DNA of 64,000 nucleotides from Polytrichum commune (Eukaryota; Streptophyta; Polytrichopsida; Polytrichales; Polytrichaceae): assembly GCA_950295325.1 (NCBI GenBank), contig OX485804.1, positions 46,376,001 to 46,440,000 on the forward strand, written 5' to 3'. Below are positions 50,453 through 59,625 of this stretch, piece by piece (the stretch's first letter is position 1; the number at the start of each line of letters is the position of its first letter). The notes under the pieces were generated by a model. The model saw only the letters and a list, made by a program, of their open reading frames with translations, made no database searches and was not told the DNA's origin. A program made the position numbers and the translations under genes.

Positions 50453-51060
50453 GTGAGCGAGATCAGAATGCTGGGAGTGAGTTCAAGAAAGAGACGCAAG
50501 CGTGGTCTCCTCTTTACAAGTGCAAAGTCTTTGAAGCGCAACAAAATGGTGCGGACGAGGCGTTCAAACGAGGAGAGGTGTGACATTACCGATATTGCGA
50601 AGGTGCTCAGCTACAATGATGAAGGACAGGAGAACCAACTAGAAGGCATACCAAAAACGCAAGAAGGGGGAAGCTCTGATAGTGAAACTCATGATGCCCC
50701 AAGGAGCGATGACAGGGACGACAGAGAGGAGGACTCGGTAAGTCTCAAAACTTAAAATTTTAGAACAAGAGTTGGGGCAAGCGGAACGGAAGAGTTGGAG
50801 GGTTTTGTAGAGGCTAGTAGGGCAGGCATTGTGGAGGATAGAAGGGCGGGCAAGTGCTATTGAGAGGGTTAGGCAAGCAGAAACCCTAGAACATCAAAGG
50901 TCAAGCTTTTGAGAGGGTCGCAAGCTGTGGCAGATGAATCCTGCGCCGACAGCCATGGACACCAGGGAGGTCACCGCGGGCAATCAAAGAGGTAGTTCAT
51001 CGAGACAGCTTGGAGAGTCGTCAACGACGGAGGTGCGCAACCTCGAGGGCGACATCGCAG
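50453..51060 (+). pseudogene. Candidate 5' exons of the ParB-methyltransferase gene (alternative start)
   Basis: Exon a, 50453-50737, has a GTAAGT donor. It encodes a basic start (SRKRRKRGLLF, KRNKMVRTRRSNEER) and an acidic end (DDRDDREEDS), as in nuclear proteins. Exon b, 50934-51060, follows TGTGGCAG and has a GTGAGC donor (NPAPTAMDTREVTAGN...EGDIA). Exon a is phase 0 and exon b ends in phase 1, the phase needed by the exon at 54326, so the frame can run directly into the ParB-like domain across a 3.3-kb repeat-filled intron. The alternative is a short first exon at 54054. I cannot choose between them; transcript reads would decide. Confidence 0.4.
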
Positions 51061-51250
51061 GTGAGCATTGAAACATGATGAAACCCTAATGAAACTCTAC
51101 CTCTCGCCTTTCGATATTGGAATGCGATGGTCAGGCGCGCGCTTTCACACGTTGAGTCGCAGCGCAGAGGTGCAGTGTTTTTCCTCTTGGGTCGGTGCAG
51201 CAACCAAACAAGGGTTTCAATTTTTTGCTTTCAGCGCGGAGGCGCTCTAG

Positions 51251-51625
51251 ACACCCCGCCGGTGCCGGCTGCCCTCTTGGTGGCAAAAATTTTGCAGTTG
51301 CAGGAACCGAAATTTAGTTTTTCATTTTCAGGTGACAGAGATACCCCCGCACGTCCAGGTGACTGAGATACCCCGCCGGTGCCGGCTGCCCTCTTGGTGG
51401 CAAAATTTTTGTAGTTGCAGGAACCGAAATTTAGTTTTTCATTTTCAGGCGACAGAGATACCCCCGCACGTCCAGGTGACTGAGATACCCCGCCGGTGCC
51501 GGCTGCCCTCTTGGTGGCAAAATTTTTGTAGTTGCAGGAACCGAAATTTAGTTTTTCATTTTCAGGCGACAGAGATACCCCCGCACGTCCAGGTGACTGA
51601 GATACCCCGCCGGTGCCGGCTGGCC
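51251..51625. repeat. 117-bp minisatellite, just over three copies
   Basis: ACCCCGCCGGTGCCGGCTG recurs at 51253, 51370, 51487 and 51604, exactly 117 bp apart. Each unit also carries TTTAGTTTTTCATTTTCAG and GTGACAGAGATACCCCCGCA. Because 117 is a multiple of three, long frames stay open on both strands (51231-51671 minus, 51332-51655 plus). These give 39-residue repeats that I regard as by-products. Each unit contains an AG-[27 nt]-GT segment that looks like a tiny exon. Confidence 0.9.
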
Positions 51626-52424
51626 TCCCCGTCCGCGATAAATTATCGCTTATAGTATAGTCTAAACCCAAACCCTAAACCTCAGCCTAAACCGGCAGCT
51701 GAGGGAGCTTTGTTCGGCGGCAGGTGCAGTTCGGTGGCTGAGGGAGCTGCTGGCCGAGGCACCCCAGCCGGTGCCGGCCGACCCTTTACAGACCCTCCCT
51801 ACTCTCCCTCAGCCTCTCTCCCTCTCTCTACCTCTTTCTCTCTATCTCTCTCTCCAATGATCGGGGAGAACCGGCAGTTAGTTACAAATAACCGGTTGAA
51901 TTTGAGAAATAACCAGTTGAAGTTCAAGACTGTAGGAAAATTACTGATCATTTTAGAGGAATTTATAGAATATACCCCAATTTAACCGCAAACACTAGGA
52001 TCTCAACCGGTTATGCCTAAAAATCTCCCCAAACACTGTCTCTCTCCCTCTTTCTCTCTATCTCTCTCTCCCTCTCCCTCTCTTCCTCTCTTTGGCCTAG
52101 GCACCCCAGCCGGTGCCGGCCGAGGGTTTTCAGTGTCCTCTCTCCCTCTCTCTACCTCTCCCTCTCGCTCTCCCTCTTTCTCTTCCTCTCTCGCTCTCTC
52201 CCTCTCTCTGGCCTAGGCACCCCAGCCGGTGCCGGCCGAGGGTTTTCAGTGTCCTCTCTCCCTCTCTCTACCTCTCCCTCTCGCTCTCCCTCTCTCTGGC
52301 CGATCCAGGTGGAAGACATTCTCAGGTGGGGAGTTTGGCTGGGGCGCCCCAGCCGGTGCCGGGCGAGGGTTTTCAGTGTCAGGTGGGGAGTTTGGCCGAT
52401 CCAGGTGGAAGACATTCTCAGGTG

Positions 52425-52671
52425 GGTTTGGCTGGGGCGGCACATCTGTTAAAAGATAACGCAGGTGTCCTAAGATGAGCTCAACGAGAACAAAAATCTC
52501 GTGTGGAACAAAAGGGTAAAAGCTCATTTGATTTTGATTTTCAGTACGAATACAAACTGTGAATGCATGGCCTATTGATCTTTTAGTCTTTCGGAATTTG
52601 AAGCTAGAGGTGTCAGAAAAATTACCACAGGGATAACTGGCTTGTGGCAGCCAAGCGTTCATAGCGACGTT

Positions 52672-52716
<45 letters not shown>

Positions 52717-52812
52717 GAATCCACCAAGTGTTGGATTGTTCACCCACCAATAGGGAACGTGAGCTGGGTTTAGACTGTCGTGAGACAGGTTAGTTTTACC
52801 CTACTGATGCGC
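52425..52812 (+). pseudogene. 25S rRNA gene fragment (peptidyl-transferase region), copy 1
   Basis: The sequence matches the plant 25S rRNA 3' part: GTTTGGCTGGGGCGGCACAT, GCTCAACGAGAACA, the invariant ACCACAGGGATAACTGGCTT, GCCAAGCGTTCATAGCGACG, and the GGTTAGTTTTACCCTACTGA end. It is about 385 bp and lacks the rest of the gene and any spacer. Several differences from the consensus as I remember it are C-to-T or G-to-A (for example ATTTGATTTTGATTTTCAG), fitting cytosine deamination. It is a captured relic, not a working rRNA gene. Confidence 0.9.
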
Positions 52813-52842
52813 GGTGGCACCCCAGCCGGTGCCGGCCGAGGC

Positions 52843-52970
52843 CCTTCAACGAGAACAGAAATCTCGTGTGGAATAGAAGGGTAAAAGCTCATTTGATTTT
52901 CATTTTCATTACGAATACAAATTGTGAATGCATGGCCTATCGATCCTTTAGTCTTTCAGAATTTGAAGCT

Positions 52971-53011
<41 letters not shown>

Positions 53012-53053
53012 ACAGCCAAGCGTTCATAGTGACGTTGCTTTTTTATCCTTCGA
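52843..53053 (+). pseudogene. 25S rRNA gene fragment, copy 2 (shorter)
   Basis: It repeats CAACGAGAACAGAAATCTCG through ACCACAGGGATAACTGGCTT to GACGTTGCTTTTTTATCCTT, that is, the inner part of copy 1. It differs from copy 1 at many sites: it keeps CAGAAATCTC where copy 1 has CAAAAATCTC, and has its own changes such as GTGACAGCC. The two are therefore separate or early-diverged captures, not a recent duplication. Confidence 0.85.
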
Positions 53054-53240
53054 ATGTATGCTGCAGGTGAGTTCGGTGGCTGCTGGCCGAGGCACCCCAG
53101 CCGGTGTCGGCCGAGGGTTTACAGACCCTCGTTCTCTCTCTCTCTTTCTCTCTCTCTCCCTCATTCTCATTCTCTCCCTCTCTCTACCTCTCTCTCCCTC
53201 TCCCTCTCTTCCTCTCTCTATCTCTCTCTCCCTGCAAGTG

Positions 53241-54053
53241 AGTTCGGCAGGTGCAGTTCGGGAGGTGCAGTTCGGCAGTATGTCACATCACGACCCGGCA
53301 TGCCTCGGGCAAACGGGCTCACAACCTGAAGGCCTACTAAACCAACATCATGACTCAGGTCTATAAAAATCCGAGCATCTGTCTGATGCCTCCCTTCTTG
53401 AGACAAACATCGAGTTGTGTTTGTGCCTTGGTTATAATCTGCAGTGTTTTCCAATAAGTGTCTTGGCCTTGCTCTTTCCAGCTCATTGTCATTAATGTCA
53501 ACAGTCTCTCCCACTCTTCCTAACTTTCTGACTCTCTTAAGCGGGTTGGGTTCAGATATATGTACACCAATCCCTCCAACTGGATGAACCATAAGCTGAC
53601 ATATCCTTTCCAACCACTTCTTCCCTCACAATTAAAGTGGGGCACTTCATACTTTTATCCACATTTCGCAATTTCCCCTTCCAATTCATTTCAAACCTCA
53701 TCATCTCACCATCACTTGAGGTACCTCATTCAAATGTGGGTGCTTCTGATATGAGCTGAAGGTGGCATTGTGTTGAACTTGTTTAAGTTCAAGCAAGTGT
53801 TGTGAGTCCAGGAGATGGTGGAGATGGTGGAGAAGGTGCATTCCACATTGCTTTGTGGGGTTTATTTATTCATTCCAATTTCATGATGTTTGGTATTGCA
53901 TTCCAATTTCGTGAATGAACCTTGTCGATTATGAGGTGCGTACATTGTTAGGGGTCATTCACCATGTAGTCAAATGCCTCTCTTCTTCTGATATTTTAGA
54001 AATCGAGTTCATTTTGTTTGCACACAATTTTATTATGACTTTTATTGACTGAT
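53241..54053. other. No confident gene; promoter or intron of the methyltransferase-like gene
   Basis: A small frame at 53279-53365 (starting MSHHDPACLGQTGS) and two GTGGAGATGGTGGAGA-like repeats at about 53815 are present. Depending on where the gene starts, this is intron or 5' flank. Confidence 0.4.
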
Positions 54054-54599
54054 ATGGCATTGTGCGCTTCCTCAGCTTCTTCGGGTGAGCCTGCCGGTGG
54101 TACGTTCTACGTCGGTCACGAGTCCAAACCTGGCTGTCATCTGTTCAATTTGCAGTTTACTATTAACTCATTAGTGGGATTTTCAAAATAAACATTCACT
54201 CACGATTTTGGCTCTGTATTCACGTATTGCTTTCTGGACTGTTGATATACATGTCGCATTCTCTTGAGGCAGAAGTCTCATGCAATATCTCATGCAATAT
54301 CTGATGAATTTGCCTTCATTTTCAGACAATCCAATAGATGTTCGCTCGAAGCTCCATACCATGGTCTCTAATGAGATTCCCAGCACCAAATCCAGGATTG
54401 AGGGACTTAGATTTCAACCGAAGAACAAGTCCAAGATCTTCATTCCTCTATGTCGAATGGTTTGTCTTCCCGTGGTCCGTCCCTTCCTTAAGAATGATGT
54501 CCTTAAGTTGGCTTGGCATTTCCAGAAGAACGGTTACATGAAAGGTAATGGTGTTTTTTATGTTGCCCTGGAGGACAATGAAGGCAAAACTTCAGACGT

Positions 54600-54800
54600 T
54601 TCCGCAGAGATCATTTCCACTTGGAGTCAGCATTGGGTGACAGTGAACAACGAATTTGAGGCTATGCTAACCGCCGATCCAGCTCTCCAAGTCTTTTGTG
54701 GGAAGATGTTCCATGTTTGGGATGGCAACCACTGCATCTAAGCTTGGATGCCAATTATCAACAATGACCACCTGGATGATATTTCTTGGCATTATATGGT
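54600..54800 (+). other. Damaged ParB catalytic box
   Basis: GATGGCAACCACTGCATCTA then AGCTTGG reads D-G-N-H-C-I-stop-A-W. The family pattern G-x-H-R-x-x-A would be restored by two separate changes, TGC from CGC (Arg) and TAA from CAA (Gln), both C-to-T. Confidence 0.55.
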
Positions 54801-57534
54801 CGAGAGTATTATTCTCGTTGTGAATGGGGATGTTGTATCCATGCTCACTGCCTTACACGAGGTCAACTGGTATGTTTTCATTGCAATCACATGCTCTCTT
54901 GATTTCATCTCATTTTTGTCATGGTACCTCATCTCTCATTTAATCTTGATTTTCTGCCACCCAGGAGAAATGAAAATTCACATGTGGTTGCAAACCTTGT
55001 GCATCGGCTCTACCGCACTCAGAGTTTTGCCAAACAGCCATTGGAGTTCTTCAAGTCTTTGGTGTCTCAAGATGATGTTCAAGCTGCGGAGACAAAACAG
55101 AAGAATCCTAAAACCAAGACTTGGCTCATCCTTACAACTGCATCGCTCACCTCCATACTCTACCAGGTTCAATTGTTTTCATACTCTTCCTATGGTTTCA
55201 TTCCTACTTTTAACTTCTTCTATATTTTCGCATTGCTAATATACTAATTCCTTGCTTTTCAAATGTCTCAGCAAAAAATTGGAGTGGTTGCTGCATCTGC
55301 AGAGCGGAAATTTTATGATCGATATCCAAACCCTGAGGACTAGACATCTCAACGCGTTGATGACATCGTTGGCAAGGCGGTTACACGTGCCAAGGTGCAT
55401 TTCAAAAGTGACTTAAAGAAGATCTTACCAATTGCTAATCCTCAGAACACTCCTGCTTTTCTTGCCGAAGTGAAGACTCATGATGAGTGTCGTGATGACG
55501 GTGTTGAGATGAAGTTAGAGAAGTTATGGATGTTGGCTGTGTCTGCCATGGATCCTTCCATGAAGGTACTTTGGCTTGAGCGTTGGAATCAGCCTCCAAG
55601 TCTTCGGGTGCAACTGAAATTTCCCAAGCAAGGTTTCAACGATGACGTCTTTTACACTTGGTTGAATAAGGCAACATGGTGGGCTCAAGTATGTGATTCT
55701 CCACCTGCCCTCTTTGTTGAGTTCTCAAAAATTGTTTTTTTGCTTTTGAACTTTCATTGCTAGGCCATTGCAAATTTTGTTATCTTCTTTGTTCATAACT
55801 CCTCTATCGTGCTATGCAGTTGGCAGTGGAAGCACAAAAGCTTCTCGATGGTGTCCTGCGTGATCAAAAGGCCACAATCAACTATCAACATGATGGCCGG
55901 GATCCAATTCCAACATTTTTTTATTATATTGAGCAGATTCGCATATTATTATGGGACACGGTATTCTTCCGCGAATTCGCAGTGGAGAAAGGAGTGAACA
56001 AGAACAACACTATCGACAAGCAATACTTGTTCAAGCCAGCATTACACCGTGTCCTGTACCAGTACTTCAAATATGTCCTCTTCCCCTCCAAGGCTATCTC
56101 TAGATCCCCTCCCTTCTTTGTTAATTTCTTGGAGAGAGATAGTGAGGATTTCATGCTCACTGAGGGGATCATAAAATCATGGGATTCTGTGCACTGGGAG
56201 TGATGTGGGTGGTATCTTGACTGCCCAGCTTCGAAGGCCCCTTCGTTTGACATTGTTCTTCGAGACTCCATCCAACCACCTTCCCTTTGAACTGGGACTC
56301 CCTCGGATACCGTCGACACTCCGTTTGAGGTGCTTGCCAGTCAACGGCCGGCCTCAAAATCCAAGAGGCAACCGAGGCAGAAGAAGGCTCCCGTTTTTTA
56401 TCAGGTTCAGAGGGCCACTTCCCCGGTTGGGACGCCGCCCCTCTTCTCTGCAGTAGATGCTGCATTTGCTTCAAGTGCATGTAGACTTCCTGCATCACCA
56501 CCGAGTCCTTTAGTACTTCTAGCAGAGCCAATTACAAAGCGCCAAAAAGTTGATGTCCCGGAGTCCAGTACTGCCACCACGTTCTTGTCTCCCCCTAAGC
56601 GTCATCCCATGAAGGTGAAGGCTGTTGCATTGTCAACTGCATATACTTCTCAGCAACTTCTTGTGAATGATTCTTTTGTTCGTATTGTGGAGGAGAAGAC
56701 AATCACTGGAAAGTTCAGCACCAACTACGAAGACATTGTTTACTTTCTGAACAAGGTCTCCCCCTAATTTTCCAATTCACTACAGTATTGCTTTCATTTT
56801 TTCAATGTCATGTTGTAGGTTGGTAGTTGGATTTTTGTGGTATTTTTTCAATGTCAAGTTCTAGCTCGGAACTCCCAGGACTTACATTCCTCTCCGTTTA
56901 GGTTGGCACTGGACGCCACTTCTACTTTGATGGCAAACTCATTCAGAAACCTGCAGTGGACTTGCTTATTGCTGAGTACCCTGACGGGCAGAGAGTTCCT
57001 GGAGTTTCTAATCCCCCGTCTCAGATCCCACCTTGGAATGAGTACTCCGATATTTTTCTTAAAGTGACCATGGGATTTGCATATTCCTACTTGCATGACG
57101 ATGGAGCCTTCATTCTTTTCTACCCCGACAGTCCCATGGTTCGCAAGGAGATTTCATCATTTTTCAAGAATTACAAGATGAAGGTTCTTGACGAGTGGAC
57201 CATCATCAATTATTTGCACCTTGCCAATCCTCTCGTGCCAGCCAAAAATGTTTGTTTCTTGTCCTTGTCTCTTTTCTACTATTTTAACTAAGTTTTTTCT
57301 TCTCTTCCAATTTTTCTTCTTAAGACTTGGCTGATTATTTGATTTACCTTTGCAGACTTTGAAGTTCAAGGCTATTCTTATAGTCAGATTTGTCCCTACT
57401 TCTGAGGCTAGGCAGCCAAAGATCCTCACGATCACTCCAGACCCTTCAGTCCCTCAGGTGGACTTAGCGTGTGATGATGTTCTCTTCAATCCTGTCACAT
57501 CCGAGACCCAGCTGATTCGTAAAAGCGATGGTTC

Positions 57535-57800
57535 GCCATGGTGAGGCCTGAAGGAGAAATCGGATGTTCTCATGAAGCTCTTTGTGCATGGATTATCTCC
57601 TCTAGATGGTATTGTCGCCGACCTAACCGCTTCCACAGGTACCTCATACCCACTTCTCCTTCTTTTTTTACTTTTAATTTTCATACCATGTTTCATGTCC
57701 TAATTTATCCCATTTTTCCAGGAGCTACTATTCGCGCAGCCCGTGCATGTAATCGCCACATTCTGGCTTTAGAGAGCGACTCTATGCTCTTTTTTGAAGT
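57535..57800 (+). other. Methyltransferase motif X/I region with TGA stop
   Basis: PW-stop-GLKEKSDVLMKLFVH, then ADLTASTG, a phase-1 intron inside the glycine codon, then ATIRAARACNRHILALESD. It corresponds to the K-P...DPFxGxGTTxxAA...GRxxIGIE segment of beta-class enzymes. The Phe-x-Gly-x-Gly of motif I is replaced by TASTG. Confidence 0.55.
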
Positions 57801-58453
57801 CCTTGAACCCCTGGCAGTTCCACCTCCAAATGCTTCGACTTTCTCTACTGCAGGCGACCTGAGTGATGATGACGAGGCCATTCCAGATGCCCTTTTGCAC
57901 GATATATGTGAGTAAGTCCACGCCTTCGTTGGTTGATATTGTTTTCTATTTATCTCTTTCTTGTAATCCATCCTTTGTCCATCCCTAAATCTTGCTCTGA
58001 ACATGGCAGTTTGACAAATTCAGGGAGACCACTACGAACTCCACCTTCAACTTGGTACTTTCCGTCGCCGCCCCCAAGTCCTTGTGGCTTACCTGTATAT
58101 GCTGAAGCCATGGCCTTGGCGTATGCCCATGGTAGCTCTGGGAATTCGGCATCCTTCTTCACTCCTAAGAATCATGTTGACCCTCGAATTCTACGCTACT
58201 TTGATTTAGAAGCAGTGTTGAGCCCTCTATGTAGCAGTGATTGAAGTAATGACGACCTTCTTGATCATACAAAGTATCTTGAGCTCCCAGGAATTGTCAT
58301 GGATATAGGCCCCTTTAATAAAAATTGTGTTCTAAAACTTTCAAGTTTTCAGTGAAAACTGCGGTCATAGAGCTCAAAAGTTCTCAAATTTTTGCTCTAG
58401 TCCTGATTATAGGGCTTTATTTTCAATACAAAATTTCTAAAAACTGTAGAAGT

Positions 58454-58493
58454 TATCGCTCACCGCTCACCGCTCACAAAATAGCATTCCTCA
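58454..58493 (-). repeat. Right terminal inverted repeat of the MULE
   Basis: The reverse complement reads GAGGAATGCTATTTTGTGAG, then C and two GGTGAGC heptamers, then GATAAC. It matches the left end at 43318 apart from one heptamer and a few substitutions. Confidence 0.85.
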
Positions 58494-58503
58494 TTTGGCA
58501 AGG
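58494..58503. repeat. Right target-site duplication of the large MULE
   Basis: ATTTGGCAAG, identical to 43308-43317. Confidence 0.85.
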
Positions 58504-58599
58504 ACCCACTGAAACAACTTATCACATACAGTAGATGGCACATTTAAGCAAATATATGGAAGACTATGTGAGGGGGAATGGCACTAAAGAAACTAGAGA

Positions 58600-59625
58600 A
58601 TTCGTAACAAGCTAAATCACAAATAAAAGGCAATTGGCTTGGGATCCATAAAAGGAGAGTTGCAACTTGCAATGTTCATCATGAACTCCATGAACTAGCT
58701 CCAGATTTTGATCGAGAACTTATCATAGATCATAGATGTTGCACATTTGATCCATCAAGCGCCATCTAAGTATTACAAATCGGGCTAAAACGCCAACTGC
58801 ACATTGTGCTATAAAAACGATAGAGACACATGGCCACACATCCTCTCAATGTGCGAAAACCCCTACCTCAAGGGCCTAAGAATTCCCAGACACGATAAGG
58901 CGGTGCATCTCATCACACAAACACTACAAGCTAACAAGCATACCCGCTTCTTTACACTAACCAACGCCGGTAAAACCAATAACAAACCCCCTTACCAAAC
59001 AATCCCATAATGGTTACTCAAATGTACATGCCCACAAGCCCCTTGCCAATGCCAAGCCAAACTCATACCATACATCCTCTGCATAATCGGAGCCCCAAAC
59101 CATATACAAACACCCATGGCACCATCCCCCACAACTACAGTCCAACTCATAGAATTCACATATTGGCATGATAGATTCCCATAACAAGCCATCACACAAA
59201 AACATACCAAATACGACCCACTAATTAACGCTATACAAAATAATGGGTGGAAAACCAACCCCCTTATAACCATCATAGCAGGTGTAAGAGGAGGAATACA
59301 CGAACATTCTATCGAGAAACTAACCAAACTAAAAATTCCTAAAACCAATATTAAAACCCTCATGAAAAGCCTACACCACAATGCCATTAAATACCTCACC
59401 TACCTAATCCTAAACAAAAGAAAACTAGATAACAAACAAACACCGATCCCACCACCATAATGAAATTGGATGAATATTACACCTACCAAGAGCCCACCTC
59501 CTAACGGAGGCATAAATCTCTTGCTGCATCACGGGACACCATGATCAGCATAAGACCAACGGGCTCAAATTCACGCCGGTATTTAGATACGGGCGTAATT
59601 TTTCATTTTCTTTTTCTTTCTTTTC
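58600..59625 (+). pseudogene. LINE ORF2 3' end with CCHC zinc knuckle and 3' tail
   Basis: The frame reads CTLCYKNDRDTWPHILSMC, a CxxC...H...C knuckle as found at the end of LINE ORF2 proteins, then RIPRHDKAVHLITQTLQAN and TRFFTLTNAGK. After a stop it continues LIEFTYWHDRFP, another stop, KHTKYDPLINAIQNNGW, AGVRGGIHEHSIEKLTKLKI and AIKYLTYLILNKRKLDN, ending at a TAA near 59460. An untranslated tail with GGGCTCAAATTCACGCCGG and T-rich sequence follows to about 59625. At least two stops disable it. The 5' part, with endonuclease and reverse transcriptase, is not here: the LINE is either 5'-truncated, as usual, or cut by the MULE next door. It shares its C-terminus with the LINE at 19-21.8 kb. 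Confidence 0.75.

Larger units (their letters stand above)
51770..53240. repeat. Composite GC-rich/CT-rich repeat block with rDNA pieces
   Basis: GGCACCCCAGCCGGTGCCGG and close variants recur near 51759, 52098, 52214, 52343, 52816 and 53090, usually followed by CCGAGGGTTTTCAGTGTCC or a CCGACCCTTTACAGACCCTC-like segment and then a long TCTCTCCCTCTCTCTACCTC tract. GGGAGTTTGGCTGGGGCG, a 25S rDNA word, is stitched into the repeat at about 52325. No reliable gene is present; the Ser/Leu/Pro-rich frames follow from the CT tracts. Confidence 0.85.
54054..58244 (+). pseudogene. ParB-like plus beta-class DNA methyltransferase-like gene, nine exons, five premature stops
   Basis: Exons: 54054-54084, 54326-54869, 54965-55166, 55272-55688, 55820-56755, 56902-57249, 57356-57638, 57722-57907, 58024-58244. 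Introns are GT-AG and all phases agree (1056 codons with stop). Residues about 45-165 look like a ParB/Srx domain: VRPFLKNDVLKLAWHFQKNG, then VWDGNHCI-stop-AW where ParB proteins have GxHRxxA. A long middle part with basic signals (KSKRQPRQKK, ITKRQK) follows. From residue 711 the order fits a beta-class N6-A/N4-C methyltransferase: VDLLIAEYPDG at the motif IV place, YLHDDGAFILFYPDS, VLDEWTIINYLHL, then LKEKSDVLMKLF and motif-I-like DGIVADLTASTGA...RHILALE. Stops are at 54739 (TAA), 55341 (TAG), 56201, 56288 and 57542 (TGA). Motifs IV and I are not canonical, so activity is doubtful. The family call is motif-based. Confidence 0.6.
43318..58493. mobile_element. 15.2-kb Mutator-like element (MULE) carrying a transposase and a ParB-methyltransferase gene
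   Basis: It is bounded by inverted repeats (43318-43365 and 58454-58493) and a 10-bp ATTTGGCAAG duplication. In order it contains: a MULE/SWIM transposase gene on minus (44020-48219), a solo LTR nested at 48283-49955, candidate upstream exons (50453-51060), a 117-bp minisatellite (51251-51625), CT-rich repeats with two 25S rDNA fragments (51770-53240), and a ParB-like plus DNA-methyltransferase-like gene on plus (54054-58244). The two genes are transcribed outward. Removing the solo LTR and one copy of its duplication gives about 13.5 kb. Both genes contain in-frame stops, so this copy looks recently dead. The matching duplication and ends show that everything between moved or evolved as one unit, apart from the nested LTR. 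Confidence 0.85.

Noticed and set aside
51231-51671. 146-residue minus-strand protein with 39-residue repeats
   Set aside because: The 117-bp repeat length is a multiple of three, so open frames arise on both strands automatically; no domain or start context supports it.
52425-53053. Functional rRNA locus
   Set aside because: Only a 3' part of 25S is present, twice, with many substitutions and no 18S, 5.8S or spacer sequence.
45700-57544. TGA recoding (non-standard code) to explain open frames across stops
   Set aside because: TAA and TAG stops also occur in the frames, the methyltransferase-like gene itself ends in TGA, and the SPL gene reads normally with the standard code.
54739-57544. 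RNA editing that restores the stops
   Set aside because: The known plant machinery for such editing works in organelles, not on nuclear transcripts, and U-to-C changes would be needed. Decay by cytosine deamination is simpler; only cDNA could reopen this.
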